Origin: Zea mays | Taxonomy: Eukaryota; Streptophyta; Magnoliopsida; Poales; Poaceae | Direction of reading: 5' to 3' | Length of the DNA: 64,000 nucleotides | NCBI RefSeq assembly: GCF_902167145.1 | Contig: NC_050098.1 | Span: forward strand, 34,280,501-34,344,500 | Shown here: positions 1-10,500 of the stretch, one piece after another | Layout of the letters: each line of letters starts with the position of its first letter | Position numbering within the stretch: position 1 is the first letter of the stretch | The notes under the pieces: model-generated | Told to the model about the DNA's origin: nothing | What the model saw: the letters and a program-made list of their open reading frames with translations, nothing else | Database searches by the model: none | Translations under genes and position numbers: made by a program

Positions 1-1038
1 TTCTATGGATGACCGCCCGGGAAAACAGTGCAACCATGAGGGTGGAATGGGGTGCCCTTAGCTGAATAATTAGAGGATCCGGGGTGTAGTTCACTTAGCC
101 GTCGTGCCGTCAATGGGGCTCGGTGTATGCGGCTCGCTCTGCCAAGTTTGGGTTCGCCCCTTGGGGAGGAGTGCGGTGCATTTAGGAAAACTAACGGGTG
201 GCTACAGCCCCGGGGAATCTTTGTAAAGGCTTCGTAGTGAATCCCTGGCCATTCACCTCGGGAGTGAATAAGGGTCTTGCAAGCCCGGGCTAGAGAGGGA
301 ATCACGGCTTGTGGGTAAAGTGCACAACCTCTGCAGAGTGTTATGAAACTGATATATCAGCCGTGCTCGCGGTTATGAGCGGCCAAGGGAGCTCCAGTGA
401 TTAGTGGTACTTGATCAGAGACATTGTGGTACAGGTGGTTATGAGATTGATGGTTCTGGTTATGATTATGGTATTGGTAAGTGGTATTCTTTCCGTTTGG
501 AAAGGATACATTGGGTTAATAACTTGGGTTAATGTTAAAACCTGGCTTCCTACTAGTAAGTAATAACCTGACCAACTAAAAGCAACTGCTTGACTTATCC
601 CCACATAAAGCTAGTCCACTACAGCCAAACAGGATACTTGCTGAGTATGTTGATGTGTACTCACCCTTGCTCTACACACCAAACCCCCCCCCCCCAGGTT
701 GTCAGCATTGCAACCACTGCTCAGGCGAAGATGAAGCCGTGGAAGGAGACTTCCAGGAGTTCCAAGACTACGACGAGTTCTAGGTGTGGGTTAGCGGCAA
801 CCCCCAGTCGGCTGCCTGTGAAGGCCGCGTTATCTACGTTTCTTTTCCGCACTTTGATTTATTGTAAGAACTATATGGACGTCTCAGACGTATGATGTAA
901 TCGACTATTTCCCTTATTAATATTATTTTGAGCACTGTGTGATGATGTCCATATTATGTAACTGCTGTGTACGTGAATAACTGATCCTGGCACGTACATG
1001 GTTCGCATTCGGTTTGCCTTCTAAAACCGGGTGTGACA
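1..1038 (+). repeat. TK1 5' LTR, 3' portion only
   Basis: This matches 6525-7561 almost base for base and ends in the same GGGTGTGACA. It is followed after four bases by the primer site. It carries the last exon (698-783) of the putative LTR-embedded gene. The C run just before that exon is 12 long here and 11 in the 3' LTR. Confidence 0.93.
698..783 (+). other. Last exon of the putative LTR gene, TK1 5' LTR copy
   Basis: A C-rich tract ending in CAG precedes GT-TGT-CAG and so on. Read in phase 1, it encodes a peptide with CQHCNHC, then an acidic tail ending in DYDEF and a TAG stop at 781-783. The upstream exons of this copy lie outside the window. Confidence 0.4.
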
Positions 1039-1042
1039 TAAG

Positions 1043-1055
1043 TGGTATCAGAGCC
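1043..1055 (+). promoter_or_regulatory. Primer binding site, initiator-Met tRNA type
   Basis: TGGTATCAGAGCC starts four bases after the LTR end. It is the sequence complementary to the 3' end of plant initiator-Met tRNA, used by many Ty3/gypsy and copia elements to prime minus-strand synthesis. Confidence 0.9.
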
Positions 1056-1298
1056 GTGCTGACTGTAGGACCGCTAACCTAGAGTAGAATGGTCGTTCTA
1101 AGGACTATAGACCTCTGTCCCTACCTTGACTTTGATATCTCTTCAAAAGTTGGTCCTACCGACCAAACCTATGTTCTACTATATACTATACCTTGCTGAA
1201 AATCATGTTTTATTCCAATCCTTCATTTACTTATGATTCATTATTTGCTGGTCATATTAATTCTGTTCTTACCCTTTTGCTTGCGATGTCTTTTGTAG

Positions 1299-2312
1299 AT
1301 GGCTCGACTTAGACACACTGCACGAAAGTCAGTCATCCCCTTCTTACCTTCCCGCCTTGCTGAGCGTCCGCTTCGCCGTCCCGTGGCCGGACAGTCCAGC
1401 CACTTGGAGAGACTACACCACCGCCTGCGTGAGGAGCAGGAACGTCGACGACAGGAGCAGCGGAGCTCTTCCCTCTCGCTCCACCAGGAGATAGAGTCTG
1501 TGAGGAGCTGCTCCCCTGTGCTTCCTCTGGAGCCGCCCCCTGCACCACCCCTAGGCGCCCCAGCCTCTGGAGTAGCTGCTGGAGGAGACCCAGACGACGG
1601 AGATGGCGACGACAGCTCGAGCCACGACATCGACTTCTCTGCTAACCCTGAGCCGGAAGGATGGGTTGCTCGACCCATCACTCGCGACGCTGCTCGCGGG
1701 TGTCACTTCCATGATGCGCTCGACACCCTGCTACGTCGGGCATTTGACCGGCATACTTGGTCCGTCGAGTATCGCTGTGTGGTCTACCAGCATAGTCGCG
1801 GGGTCTACCCGGACCGCTGGGAGGCGACTTGCTTGGTGCGCTGCCCGGAGGACAGTCTCCAGGGTGCAGAGGCCTGTTCAGAGCACTATTCTATCTCTGA
1901 GCGGGACTCAGCTGAGGCAGCCATGCAAGATGCTGCACGGCGTGCGCTTTCGCACTACTGCTCGGTTTTCGGTGGGGCAGCTGACGGTCTTGACCTGAAG
2001 TATTACCCCCGCCGTTCATCTGGCAGCACAGGAGGCGTGATTGTCTCACCCGTCGGTGAGGGCAATCCTAGGTTGAGCAGCACAGTCAACCTAGCCGCCG
2101 TGCTAAACACGGAGCTGGACCATGCACTAGACGAGCTGAGTAGGGCTCGTGCTGAGATCGCCCTGCTGCGGGCTGAGCGCGCGGAACGTCGTTATCTGGA
2201 CGGTGGTTCCCCCGCTCCCGTTGGGACTCAGCACCCGTACCGCTCACCTCAGCGTGGACACCAGTCTTATGGCAATCCCGCCTGCAAGACCAAGATAAAT
2301 CTAGAACCATAG
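1299..2312 (+). CDS. ORF1 of TK1: extra 337-residue protein upstream of gag, unknown function
   Basis: This is an intact ATG-to-stop frame of 337 residues between the primer site and gag. Equivalent intact frames exist in TK2 and TK3. The N-terminal third is Arg-rich and Gln/Glu-rich (roughly residues 1-65). A Pro/Gly/Asp-rich linker follows (about 70-115). A compact region around residues 125-225 then contains Tyr, Trp and Cys residues and ends in an Ala-rich helix (AEAAMQDAARRAL); that order loosely recalls a double-stranded-RNA-binding fold, which is inference only. A probable coiled coil lies near 270-300 (LDHALDELSRARAEIALLRAE). The ATG directly follows TTTTGTAG, a good 3' splice acceptor. 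It is not a known gag or pol domain. Confidence 0.75.
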   Translation: MARLRHTARKSVIPFLPSRLAERPLRRPVAGQSSHLERLHHRLREEQERRRQEQRSSSLSLHQEIESVRSCSPVLPLEPPPAPPLGAPASGVAAGGDPDDGDGDDSSSHDIDFSANPEPEGWVARPITRDAARGCHFHDALDTLLRRAFDRHTWSVEYRCVVYQHSRGVYPDRWEATCLVRCPEDSLQGAEACSEHYSISERDSAEAAMQDAARRALSHYCSVFGGAADGLDLKYYPRRSSGSTGGVIVSPVGEGNPRLSSTVNLAAVLNTELDHALDELSRARAEIALLRAERAERRYLDGGSPAPVGTQHPYRSPQRGHQSYGNPACKTKINLEP

Positions 2313-2719
2313 ATCGTTAGAGTTGGATCTTGTAATTAATACGAAATAAATATATACATGGAAGCTTCAGTCTTAGCGTTAGTCTCGGTCTTAGTTAGTT
2401 TTAGTTAGACAGGGTAGTTTGCTATATCCTGTGCATTTATGTTTGTCATGATGAACTATGTTTGGTTTGGATCTTTGTAATGATTGTCACCAGAGTGTGG
2501 GTATCCCCTGCATTTTGGTTTACATACCATGTCAATAAAATTAGTTATATAGTTGGGAAACCCATTATTCTCCTTTCCTCTTTATCTGAGAAGCTGTGTG
2601 GTCTGTGTTGGAGATCAGTGAAGATGCTCATCTGTTCAGTGCTGTTGGAGAATTCTATACTCTTTTCTTATGCTGCAAGCTTTGCCAGATCAGTTCTGAT
2701 GTGTGGTTGCGTTCTGCAG

Positions 2720-3255
2720 ATGTCAGAGAACAGGCGTAGAGGAGGAAGGCGTGCTCAGCAGGAGCGAGCCGCTCAACAGGAGGAGGTGCCTCAGCAGCAG
2801 CACCTGCCGCCCCCGCCCCCGATGTCCATCGAGCAGATGTTTCTGATGCAGACTCAGGCAGTTCAAGCCATCGGTCAGACTCTGGCCGCCATTCAGCAGC
2901 AGCAGCAGCAGCAACAGCAGCAAGCACCACCCCAGCCTCAGATGCCTCAGATGCCTAGAGATAAGCGTGCTGAATTCATGAGAGGTCATCCACCAACGTT
3001 CGCTCACTCTTCTGACCCCATGGATGCTGAAGATTGGCTGCGCACTGTGGAGCGGGAGTTGCATACCGCTCAGTGCGATGACAGGGAGAAAGTTCTGTAT
3101 GGTCCCCGTCTGTTGAGAGGAGCAGCCCAGTCATGGTGGGAGTCTTACCTCGCCACCCATGCCAACCCCGACACCATCACCTGGGAAGAATTCAGATGTA
3201 GCTTTCGTCAGTACCATGTGCCTGCAGGTCTGATGACAGTGAAGAAGGAAGAGTT
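2720..3255 (+). pseudogene. TK1 gag, truncated by internal deletion
   Basis: The ATG at 2720 follows the acceptor-like TTCTGCAG and starts a Gln-rich N-terminus (CAG/CAA repeat near 2895-2920). The gag core follows, including the [13 protein letters not shown] and [14 protein letters not shown] segments. Compared with TK3, the frame breaks off after the MTVKKEE segment. From there the DNA continues with the RNase H sequence [10 protein letters not shown] in a different frame, giving a stop at 3278-3280. The CCHC knuckle, protease and RT are gone. The junction lies in the purine stretch GAAGAAGGAAGAG near 3241-3255. Confidence 0.88.
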
Positions 3256-5094
3256 GTGGCTTACTCGTCCCGACAGCTGAAGGTTCATGAGAAGAACTAC
3301 CCAATCCATGATCTAGAGTTGGCAGCAGTGGTTCACGCACTGAAGACATGGAGGCACTATCTGTATGGACAGAAATGCGATGTTTACACAGACCACAAGA
3401 GTCTGAAGTACATATTCACTCAGTCAGAATTGAACATGAGGCAACGAAGATGGTTAGAGTTGATTAAAGACTATGAGTTGGGGATTCATTACCATCCAGG
3501 CAAAGCAAACGTAGTGGCAGATGCTCTGAGCAGAAAGAGTCAAGTCAATCTGATGGTCGCTCGTCCGATGCCTTATGAGTTGGCCAAGGAGTTTGACAGG
3601 TTGAGTCTCGGATTTCTGAACAATTCGCGAGGAGTCACAGTTGAGTTGGAACCTACCTTGGAGCGCGAAATCAAAGAAGCGCAGAAGAATGATGAGAAAA
3701 TCAGTGAGATCCGGCGACTGATTCTAGAAGGCAAAGGCAAAGATTTTCGAGAAGATGCAGAAGGCGTGATATGGTTCAAAGATCGTTTGTGTGTTCCCAA
3801 TGTCCAGTCTATTCGGGAGTTGATTCTTAAGGAAGCTCATGAGACAGCTTATTCGATTCACCCTGGCAGTGAGAAGATGTATCAGGATCTGAAGAAGAAA
3901 TTCTGGTGGTACGGAATGAAAAGAGAAATCGCAGAGCATGTGGCTATGTGCGATAGTTGTCGAAGAATTAAGGCAGAACACCAGAGACCTGCTGGATTGT
4001 TGCAACCGTTGCAGATCCCTCAGTGGAAATGGGATGAAATTGGTATGGATTTCATAGTCGGATTGCCTCGCACTCGAGCCGGCTACGATTCCATTTGGGT
4101 AGTAGTGGACCGTTTGACCAAGTCAGCCCACTTCATACCTGTCAAGACCAACTACAACAGTGCAGTATTGGCAGAATTGTATATGTCTCGGATCGTTTGT
4201 CTTCATGGTGTGCCAAAGAAGATAGTGTCAGACAGAGGAACGCAGTTCACCTCTCATTTCTGGCAGCAGTTGCATGAAGCCTTGGGCACGCATCTGAATT
4301 TCAGTTCAGCTTATCACCCGCAGACAGATGGCCAGACCGAAAGAACCAATCAAATTCTCGAAGACATGTTGAGAGCCTGTGCGTTGCAAGATCAGTCCGG
4401 ATGGGACAAGAGATTGCCTTATGCGGAGTTTTCCTATAACAACAGTTATCAGGCCAGTTTGAAGATGTCACCGTTTCAAGCGCTTTATGGAAGGAGTTGT
4501 AGAACTCCGTTGCAATGGGATCAGCCTGGAGAAAAGCAAGTGTTTGGGCCAGACATTTTGCTTGAAGCCGAAGAGAACATCAAGATGGTCCGAGAGAATC
4601 TGAAGATAGCGCAATCAAGGCAGCGAAGCTATGCAGACACAAGAAGAAGAGAGCTGAGTTTCGAAGTCGGAGACTTTGTCTATCTGAAAGTGTCACCGAT
4701 TAGAGGAGTCAGAAGATTCGGAGTGAAAGGCAAGCTAGCACCCCGCTACATTGGTCCGTATCAGATTCTTGCAAGACGTGGAGAAGTGGCCTATCAGCTC
4801 AGTTTGCCAGAGAATTTGTCTGCTGTGCATGATGTCTTTCATGTGTCTCAGTTGAAGAAGTGCTTGCGTGTGCCAGAAGAGCAGTTGCCAGTGGAAGGTC
4901 TCGAGGTCCAGGAGGACTTGACCTATGTTGAGAAGCCAGCTCAGATCCTTGAGATTGCAGATAGAGTCACCCGAAGGAAGACCGTCAGAATGTGCAAAGT
5001 CAGATGGAGTCACCACTCTGAGGAAGAAGCAACCTGGGAGCGTGAAGATGATCTGATGGCTAAGTACCCTGAGCTCTTTGCTAGCCAACCCTGA
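3253..5094 (+). pseudogene. TK1 pol remainder: RNase H C-terminus, integrase, chromodomain
   Basis: These are 614 open codons without an initiation context of their own, shifted out of frame from gag by the deletion. In order they hold the end of RNase H ([11 protein letters not shown]), the integrase zinc region (H..H..C..C around 3838-3970), the catalytic core with MDFIVGL, SDRGTQF and the DGQTERTNQ segment, a GPY/F-like module ([10 protein letters not shown]) and a chromodomain near the C-terminus ([14 protein letters not shown]). The chromodomain, which binds modified histones in chromoviruses, places the element in the Tekay/Del branch. Without RT the copy cannot be autonomous. Confidence 0.92.
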
Positions 5095-5116
5095 ATCTCG
5101 AGGGCGAGATTCTTTT

Positions 5117-5128
5117 AAGGGGGATAGG
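5117..5128 (+). promoter_or_regulatory. Polypurine tract of TK1
   Basis: AAGGGGGATAGG lies two bases before the 3' LTR. It is the usual plus-strand primer position, and the same tract precedes the 3' LTR of TK3 on the other strand. Confidence 0.8.
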
Positions 5129-5130
5129 TT

Positions 5131-7561
5131 TGTAACGCCCCGAATTTTGCAGTTGAATTTTTTCTTTCTTTACTCGCCAAAATTCGGGCGTTACCTTTTC
5201 TTTTTCTTTTTCCCCTCGCTAAACCTTGACCTTTTCCAAAGTTCTAGCGGGATTCGGTTTGAATTTCCCGTGTAAGAAAAACCCTAAATACTTTATGTTG
5301 TTTGATGCACCATGCCGAACCCTGCATTTCTTTTGATTGCTTTGAAAGCGCAATTGCATTCATGTAGAAAGATCGGATTTCGAAAATGTGGAGAAGATCT
5401 TTTCTTTCTTTTTTTTCTCCCTCTCTTTTTCTCTCCTCTTTTTCTCTCTCTCCCGCGCCGTGGGCCGACCCCGGCCGGCCCAAGCCCCTGCGCCCCCCCC
5501 CTCTTGGGCCCAAAGCAGGCCCAGCCGCCCCCACCCCCCCTCTTTTTCCCCAAATCCCCTCTCCCTCTCCCTCATTCTCTCCCTCTCTCCCTCCCCACCC
5601 AAGCCGCCGCCCCCACCCACCTCCCTGCCCTAGCCGCCGCCGCTGCCCCGACCCCGGCTGCGCGCCCTCGCCGTCGGCCACCCCCCCTCGCCGGTGAGCC
5701 CCCTCCCCTCCCCCTTCTCCCTCCTCTCTCCTTCCCCCCCCCCCTCCTCTGTTTTTTTTATTTTTTTTTTATTTTATTTTATTTACTTTCTGTGATCATA
5801 ATTACTGTATTTTAAGTAGGCTAATCACTGTTCATGCTATGGGAAAATAGGAAGTTTAATTTAAAATTCCGTTATGTTATTGATTCACGTAGTTAATTGT
5901 TTACCCTGTGCAATGTTGATCAACTAAAAGTGATTATGTTTCCATTAGTATATATAAATATATATAACAGAATTATTTTGTTAAAAAACCAATTGTGTCA
6001 TTAGTGCATAAGATTTAACCCCCTGCGAGACCTTTCCCGTTTCTTTCTAACCATAACAAATGCGTTATCGAATGTCATACTTGGTGCATATTCACTTTAT
6101 TTGTTATCTTGTATGGTGTACTGTTCTTTTGTATTAAATATGTGGATGGATGTATGTATGTTTGCGCTCGCATAGAGAACGATCCGGTCGAAGAGCCCGA
6201 GGAATTCGCAGGAGAAGCCCCTGAGCAGCAGTCGTTTGGTGGAGGCAAGTGTCCTTTGACCTATCTATGTCCTATTCATTTTTTAATTCACCTCCCGCAT
6301 TACACATTTATACCTAAGGATTGACTAGCTTTTGTTATCCATGTCCTTGTTTACCTATTTGGGTCGGATTATTACTACTTAGTCTGATGCTATTGCTCAA
6401 CTCTAATCAATGAACATGATGTGATTATCTATGATACGCTGTTTTCCCGTTCTTCTTTATGATTATACTTGTGGTTTTTAAGGGGACTCGAGCGGTTTCT
6501 CGAGTGCCTCTCCGTAAGGACCTGTTCTATGGATGACCGCCCGGGAAAACAGTGCAACCATGAGGGTGGAATGGGGTGCCCTTAGCTGAATAATTAGAGG
6601 ATCCGGGGTGTAGTTCACTTAGCCGTCGTGCCGTCAATGGGGCTCGGTGTATGCGGCTCGCTCTGCCAAGTTTGGGTTCGCCCCTTGGGGAGGAGTGCGG
6701 TGCATTTAGGAAACCTAACGGGTGGCTACAGCCCCGGGGAATCTTTGTAAAGGCTTCGTAGTGAATCCCTGGCCATTCACCTCGGGAGTGAATAAGGGTC
6801 TTGCAAGCCCGGGCTAGAGAGGGAATCACGGCTTGTGGGTAAAGTGCACAACCTCTGCAGAGTGTTATGAAACTGATATATCAGCCGTGCTCGCGGTTAT
6901 GAGCGGCCAAGGGAGCTCCAGTGATTAGTGGTACTTGATCAGAGACATTGTGGTACAGGTGGTTATGAGATTGATGGTTCTGGTTATGATTATGGTATTG
7001 GTAAGTGGTATTCTTTCCGTTTGGAAAGGATACATTGGGTTAATAACTTGGGTTAATGTTAAAACCTGGCTTCCTACTAGTAAGTAATAACCTGACCAAC
7101 TAAAAGCAACTGCTTGACTTATCCCCACATAAAGCTAGTCCACTACAGCCAAACAGGATACTTGCTGAGTATGTTGATGTGTACTCACCCTTGCTCTACA
7201 CACCAAACCCCCCCCCCCAGGTTGTCAGCATTGCAACCACTGCTCAGGCGAAGATGAAGCCGTGGAAGGAGACTTCCAGGAGTTCCAAGACTACGACGAG
7301 TTCTAGGTGTGGGTTAGCGGCAACCCCCAGTCGGCTGCCTGTGAAGGCCGCGTTATCTACGTTTCTTTTCCGCACTTTGATTTATTGTAAGAACTATATG
7401 GACGTCTCAGACGTATGATGTAATCGACTATTTCCCTTATTAATATTATTTTGAGCACTGTGTGATGATGTCCATATTATGTAACTGCTGTGTACGTGAA
7501 TAACTGATCCTGGCACGTACATGGTTCGCATTCGGTTTGCCTTCTAAAACCGGGTGTGACA
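5131..7561 (+). repeat. TK1 3' LTR, 2431 bp
   Basis: It runs from TGTAACGCCC to GGGTGTGACA. It begins with an imperfect inverted repeat (5132-5149 against 5178-5194). Next come a T/C-rich stretch, a very C-rich block (5440-5760) containing a GTGAGC donor, AT-rich DNA, an exon-like segment at 6176-6244 and a last exon at 7221-7306. This is long for a Ty3/gypsy LTR and has gene-like internal structure. Confidence 0.95.
5312..7306 (+). CDS. Putative three-exon gene embedded in the TK1 3' LTR (5312-5693, 6176-6244, 7221-7306)
   Basis: Exon 1 would start at ATG 5312 and run through a Pro-rich region to a GTGAGC donor at 5694, leaving one extra base. Exon 2 (69 bp) sits between the acceptor TCGCATAG and a GC-type donor, GGAG|GCAAGT, and encodes an acidic segment with PVEEPEEFAGEAPEQQ. 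Exon 3 (86 bp) follows a C-tract-CAG acceptor and encodes CQHCNHC plus an acidic tail and stop. All three phases match, for a product of about 178 residues. Function is unknown; the cysteines could bind metal. The start codon is the weakest part, because exon 1 is low-complexity and the frame preceding the donor differs between copies. No transcript evidence is available here. Confidence 0.4.
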
Positions 7562-10500
7562 TGAACTGCGTTCCTCTGTCTGACACTATCTTCTTTGGCA
7601 CACCATGAAGACAAGCGATCCAAGACATATACAACTCTGCCAATACTGCACTGCTGTAGTTGGTCTTGACAGGTATGAAGTGGGCTGACTTGGTCAAACG
7701 GTCCACTACTACCCAGATGGAATCATAGCCGGCTCGAGTGCGAGGCAATCCGACTATGAAATCCATACCAATTTCATCCCATTTCCACTGAGGGATCTGC
7801 AACGGTTGCAACAATCCAGCTGGTCTCTGGTGCTCTGCCTTAATTCTTCGGCAACTATCGCACATAGCCACATGCTCTGCGATTTCCCTCTTCATTCCGT
7901 ACCACCAGAATTTCTTCTTCAGATCCTGATACATCTTCTCACTGCCAGGGTGAATCGAATAGGCTGTCTCATGAGCTTCCTTGAGAATCAACTCCCGAAT
8001 GGACTGGACATTGGGAACACACAAGCGGTCTTTGAACCATATCACGCCTTCTGCATCTTCTCGAAAATCTTTGCCTCTGCCATCTAGAATCAGTCGCCGG
8101 ATCTCACTGATCTTCTCATCATCCTTCTGCGCTCCTTTGATTTCGCGCTCCAAGGTAGGTTCCAACTCAACTGTGACTCCTCGCGAATTGTTCAGAAATC
8201 CGAGACTCAACCTGTCAAACTCCTTGGCCAACTCATAAGGCATCGGACGAGCGACCATCAGATTGACTTGACTCTTTCTGCTCAAAGCATCTGCCACTAC
8301 GTTTGCTTTGCCTGGATGGTAATGAATCTCCAACTCATAGTCTTTGATCAACTCTAACCATCTTCGTTGCCTCATGTTCAACTCCGACTGAGTGAATATG
8401 TACTTCAGACTCTTGTGATCTGTGTAAACATCGCATTTCTGTCCATACAGATAGTGCCTCCATGACTTCAGTGCATGAACCACTACTGCCAACTCTAGGT
8501 CATGGATTGGGTAGTTCTTCTCATGAACCTTCAACTGTCGGGACGAGTAAGCCACAACTCTTCCCTCTTGCATCAACACGCATCCCAAACCTGTGTAACA
8601 AGCATCACAATACACCGAGAAGGGCTTGTGCACATCAGGCAAGACTAGGACAGGCGCTGTAGTCAACTTCTCTTTCAGCGCTTCAAAGGCCTCTTGGCAT
8701 TTCTGGGTCCACTTGAACTCAACTTTGTTGCCTAGCAACGCTGTCATTGGTTTCGCAATCTTCGAAAACCCTTCAATGAATCGCCGATAATATCCGGCCA
8801 TTCCAATGAAGCTCTTGATTCCTCTAGCATCTGTTGGCGCTTTCCAGTTCAGAATGTCTGCCACTTTCTTCGGATCCACAGCCAATCCTTCCTTGTTGAT
8901 TATGTGACCCAAGAACAGGACTTCATTGATCCAGAATTCACACTTGCTCAACTTTGCATACAACTGGTGCTCTCGCAATCTCTGCAATACCATCCTCAAA
9001 TGATCTGCATGCTCTTCTTCGCTTTGGGAATAAATCAGAATGTCATCAATGAATACCACCACAAACTTATCAAGGTAATCCATGAATACACTATTCATCA
9101 AGTTCATGAAGAATGCTGGCGCATTGGTCAAACCAAAAGACATCACTGTGAACTCATACAACCCATACTTGGTAACGAATGCCGTCTTCGGAATGTCCGA
9201 AGGTCGGATCCTGAGCTGATGATAACCTGACCTCAGATCAATCTTGGAGAACACACTGGCTCCTCTCAACTGGTCGAACATATCTTCTATTCTGGGCAAG
9301 GGATACTTGTTCTTGATCGTGACTTCATTCAAAGCTCGATAGTCAATACACATCCTCTTGGTGCCATCTTTCTTCTCCACAAATAGGACAGGGGCGGCCC
9401 AAGGCGAGGTGCTTGGCCGAATGTAACCTTTCTCTGATAGCTCATCAATTTGCTTCTTAAGTTCATCCAACTCTGGTCCAGATATTCTGTAAGCTCTCTT
9501 AAAGATAGGGGAGGTTCCAGGAAGAATCTCTATGGCAAACTCAACTTTCCGCTCTGGTGGCATACCCGGTAAGTCCTTTGGAAACACATCTGGGAACTCG
9601 GACACAACCTTGATACTCTCGATTGGGTCTGCTTCACTGCTATCGACAGCTATCTGATAACAACTTCCTTTATTTGGCTCAGGCGGGACTAACTCGGTCA
9701 CCACTTCCTCTCCTAGTGGGGACACCAACTTGATTGTCCTCTTATCACAACTGATAACTGCCTGATACTTATCTAGCCAATTCATCCCTAGGATGACATC
9801 TATTCCCTGAGTATCCATTACTATGAGGTTAGCGGGAAATGCTATCCCCCTTATTTCCACACTTATATTCAAACAAATGCTATCGGCTCGAATTCTACCA
9901 CTGGCCGAGTCAATTTGAATGGGGGTTGACATGGTAGTAATTGGAAGATTATGTGCTTCTACCCATGATGCAGTAATGAAAGAATGCGTTGCTCCAGTAT
10001 CAAATAACACTTCTGCAATATGGGAGTCGACTGGGAACATACCTACTATCATGTCGGGGGTCTCCTGAACTGTGTCAGCCTCCAAGTGGTTCAGTCTCCC
10101 ATGATTATAGCGCGGCTGAGAGCGGTTGCCTGCTCCAGGCTGAGACACATTCTGCTTTGCGGGGGCACTGGGGCCTGACTGCTGCTGGGCTGCCTTCTTC
10201 GGACATTGCATCACCCAGTGGCCTTGCTCTCCACAGTGGAAACATGCTCTATTTCCAACCTGAGCTGGTGCTGCCTGATGGTTCTGCTGGGCTGTTGGGG
10301 TAGGAAGACGAGGTGCTTGCTGATTCTGCCTCTGAAACTGACCTCCTGACTGATTGCTCTGACGGTTCTGGTACTGGTGCTGAGGATACTGCCTTTGGAA
10401 CTGCTGATACTGCTGAGGTGGACGCTGGTTCTGCCTGAACTGCTGAGGTTGATTGTCTGAGAAACGAGGACGATTGCTGCTTCCAGGCTGGGGTCCACTG

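Larger units (their letters stand above)
1..7561 (+). mobile_element. TK1: Tekay-type Ty3/gypsy chromovirus, internally deleted, 5' end outside window
   Basis: The element reads partial 5' LTR (1-1038), initiator-Met primer site, ORF1, gag fragment, pol remainder with a C-terminal chromodomain, purine tract and a full 3' LTR (5131-7561). Comparing the two LTR copies over about 1 kb I saw one substitution and a one-base change in a C run, so the insertion is very young. Even so, about 2.2 kb covering the end of gag, protease, RT and part of RNase H is missing. It directly abuts antisense integrase sequence of TK2 at 7562, so it most likely inserted into TK2. The expected target duplication on the right would be TGAAC (7562-7566); the left copy lies outside the window. 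Confidence 0.9.

Noticed and set aside
3..305. 100-residue minus-strand frame repeated in the TK1 LTRs (also 6527-6829)
   Set aside because: It is repeated only because LTRs are duplicated; in TK2 and TK3 the region is disrupted and no motif or start context supports it.
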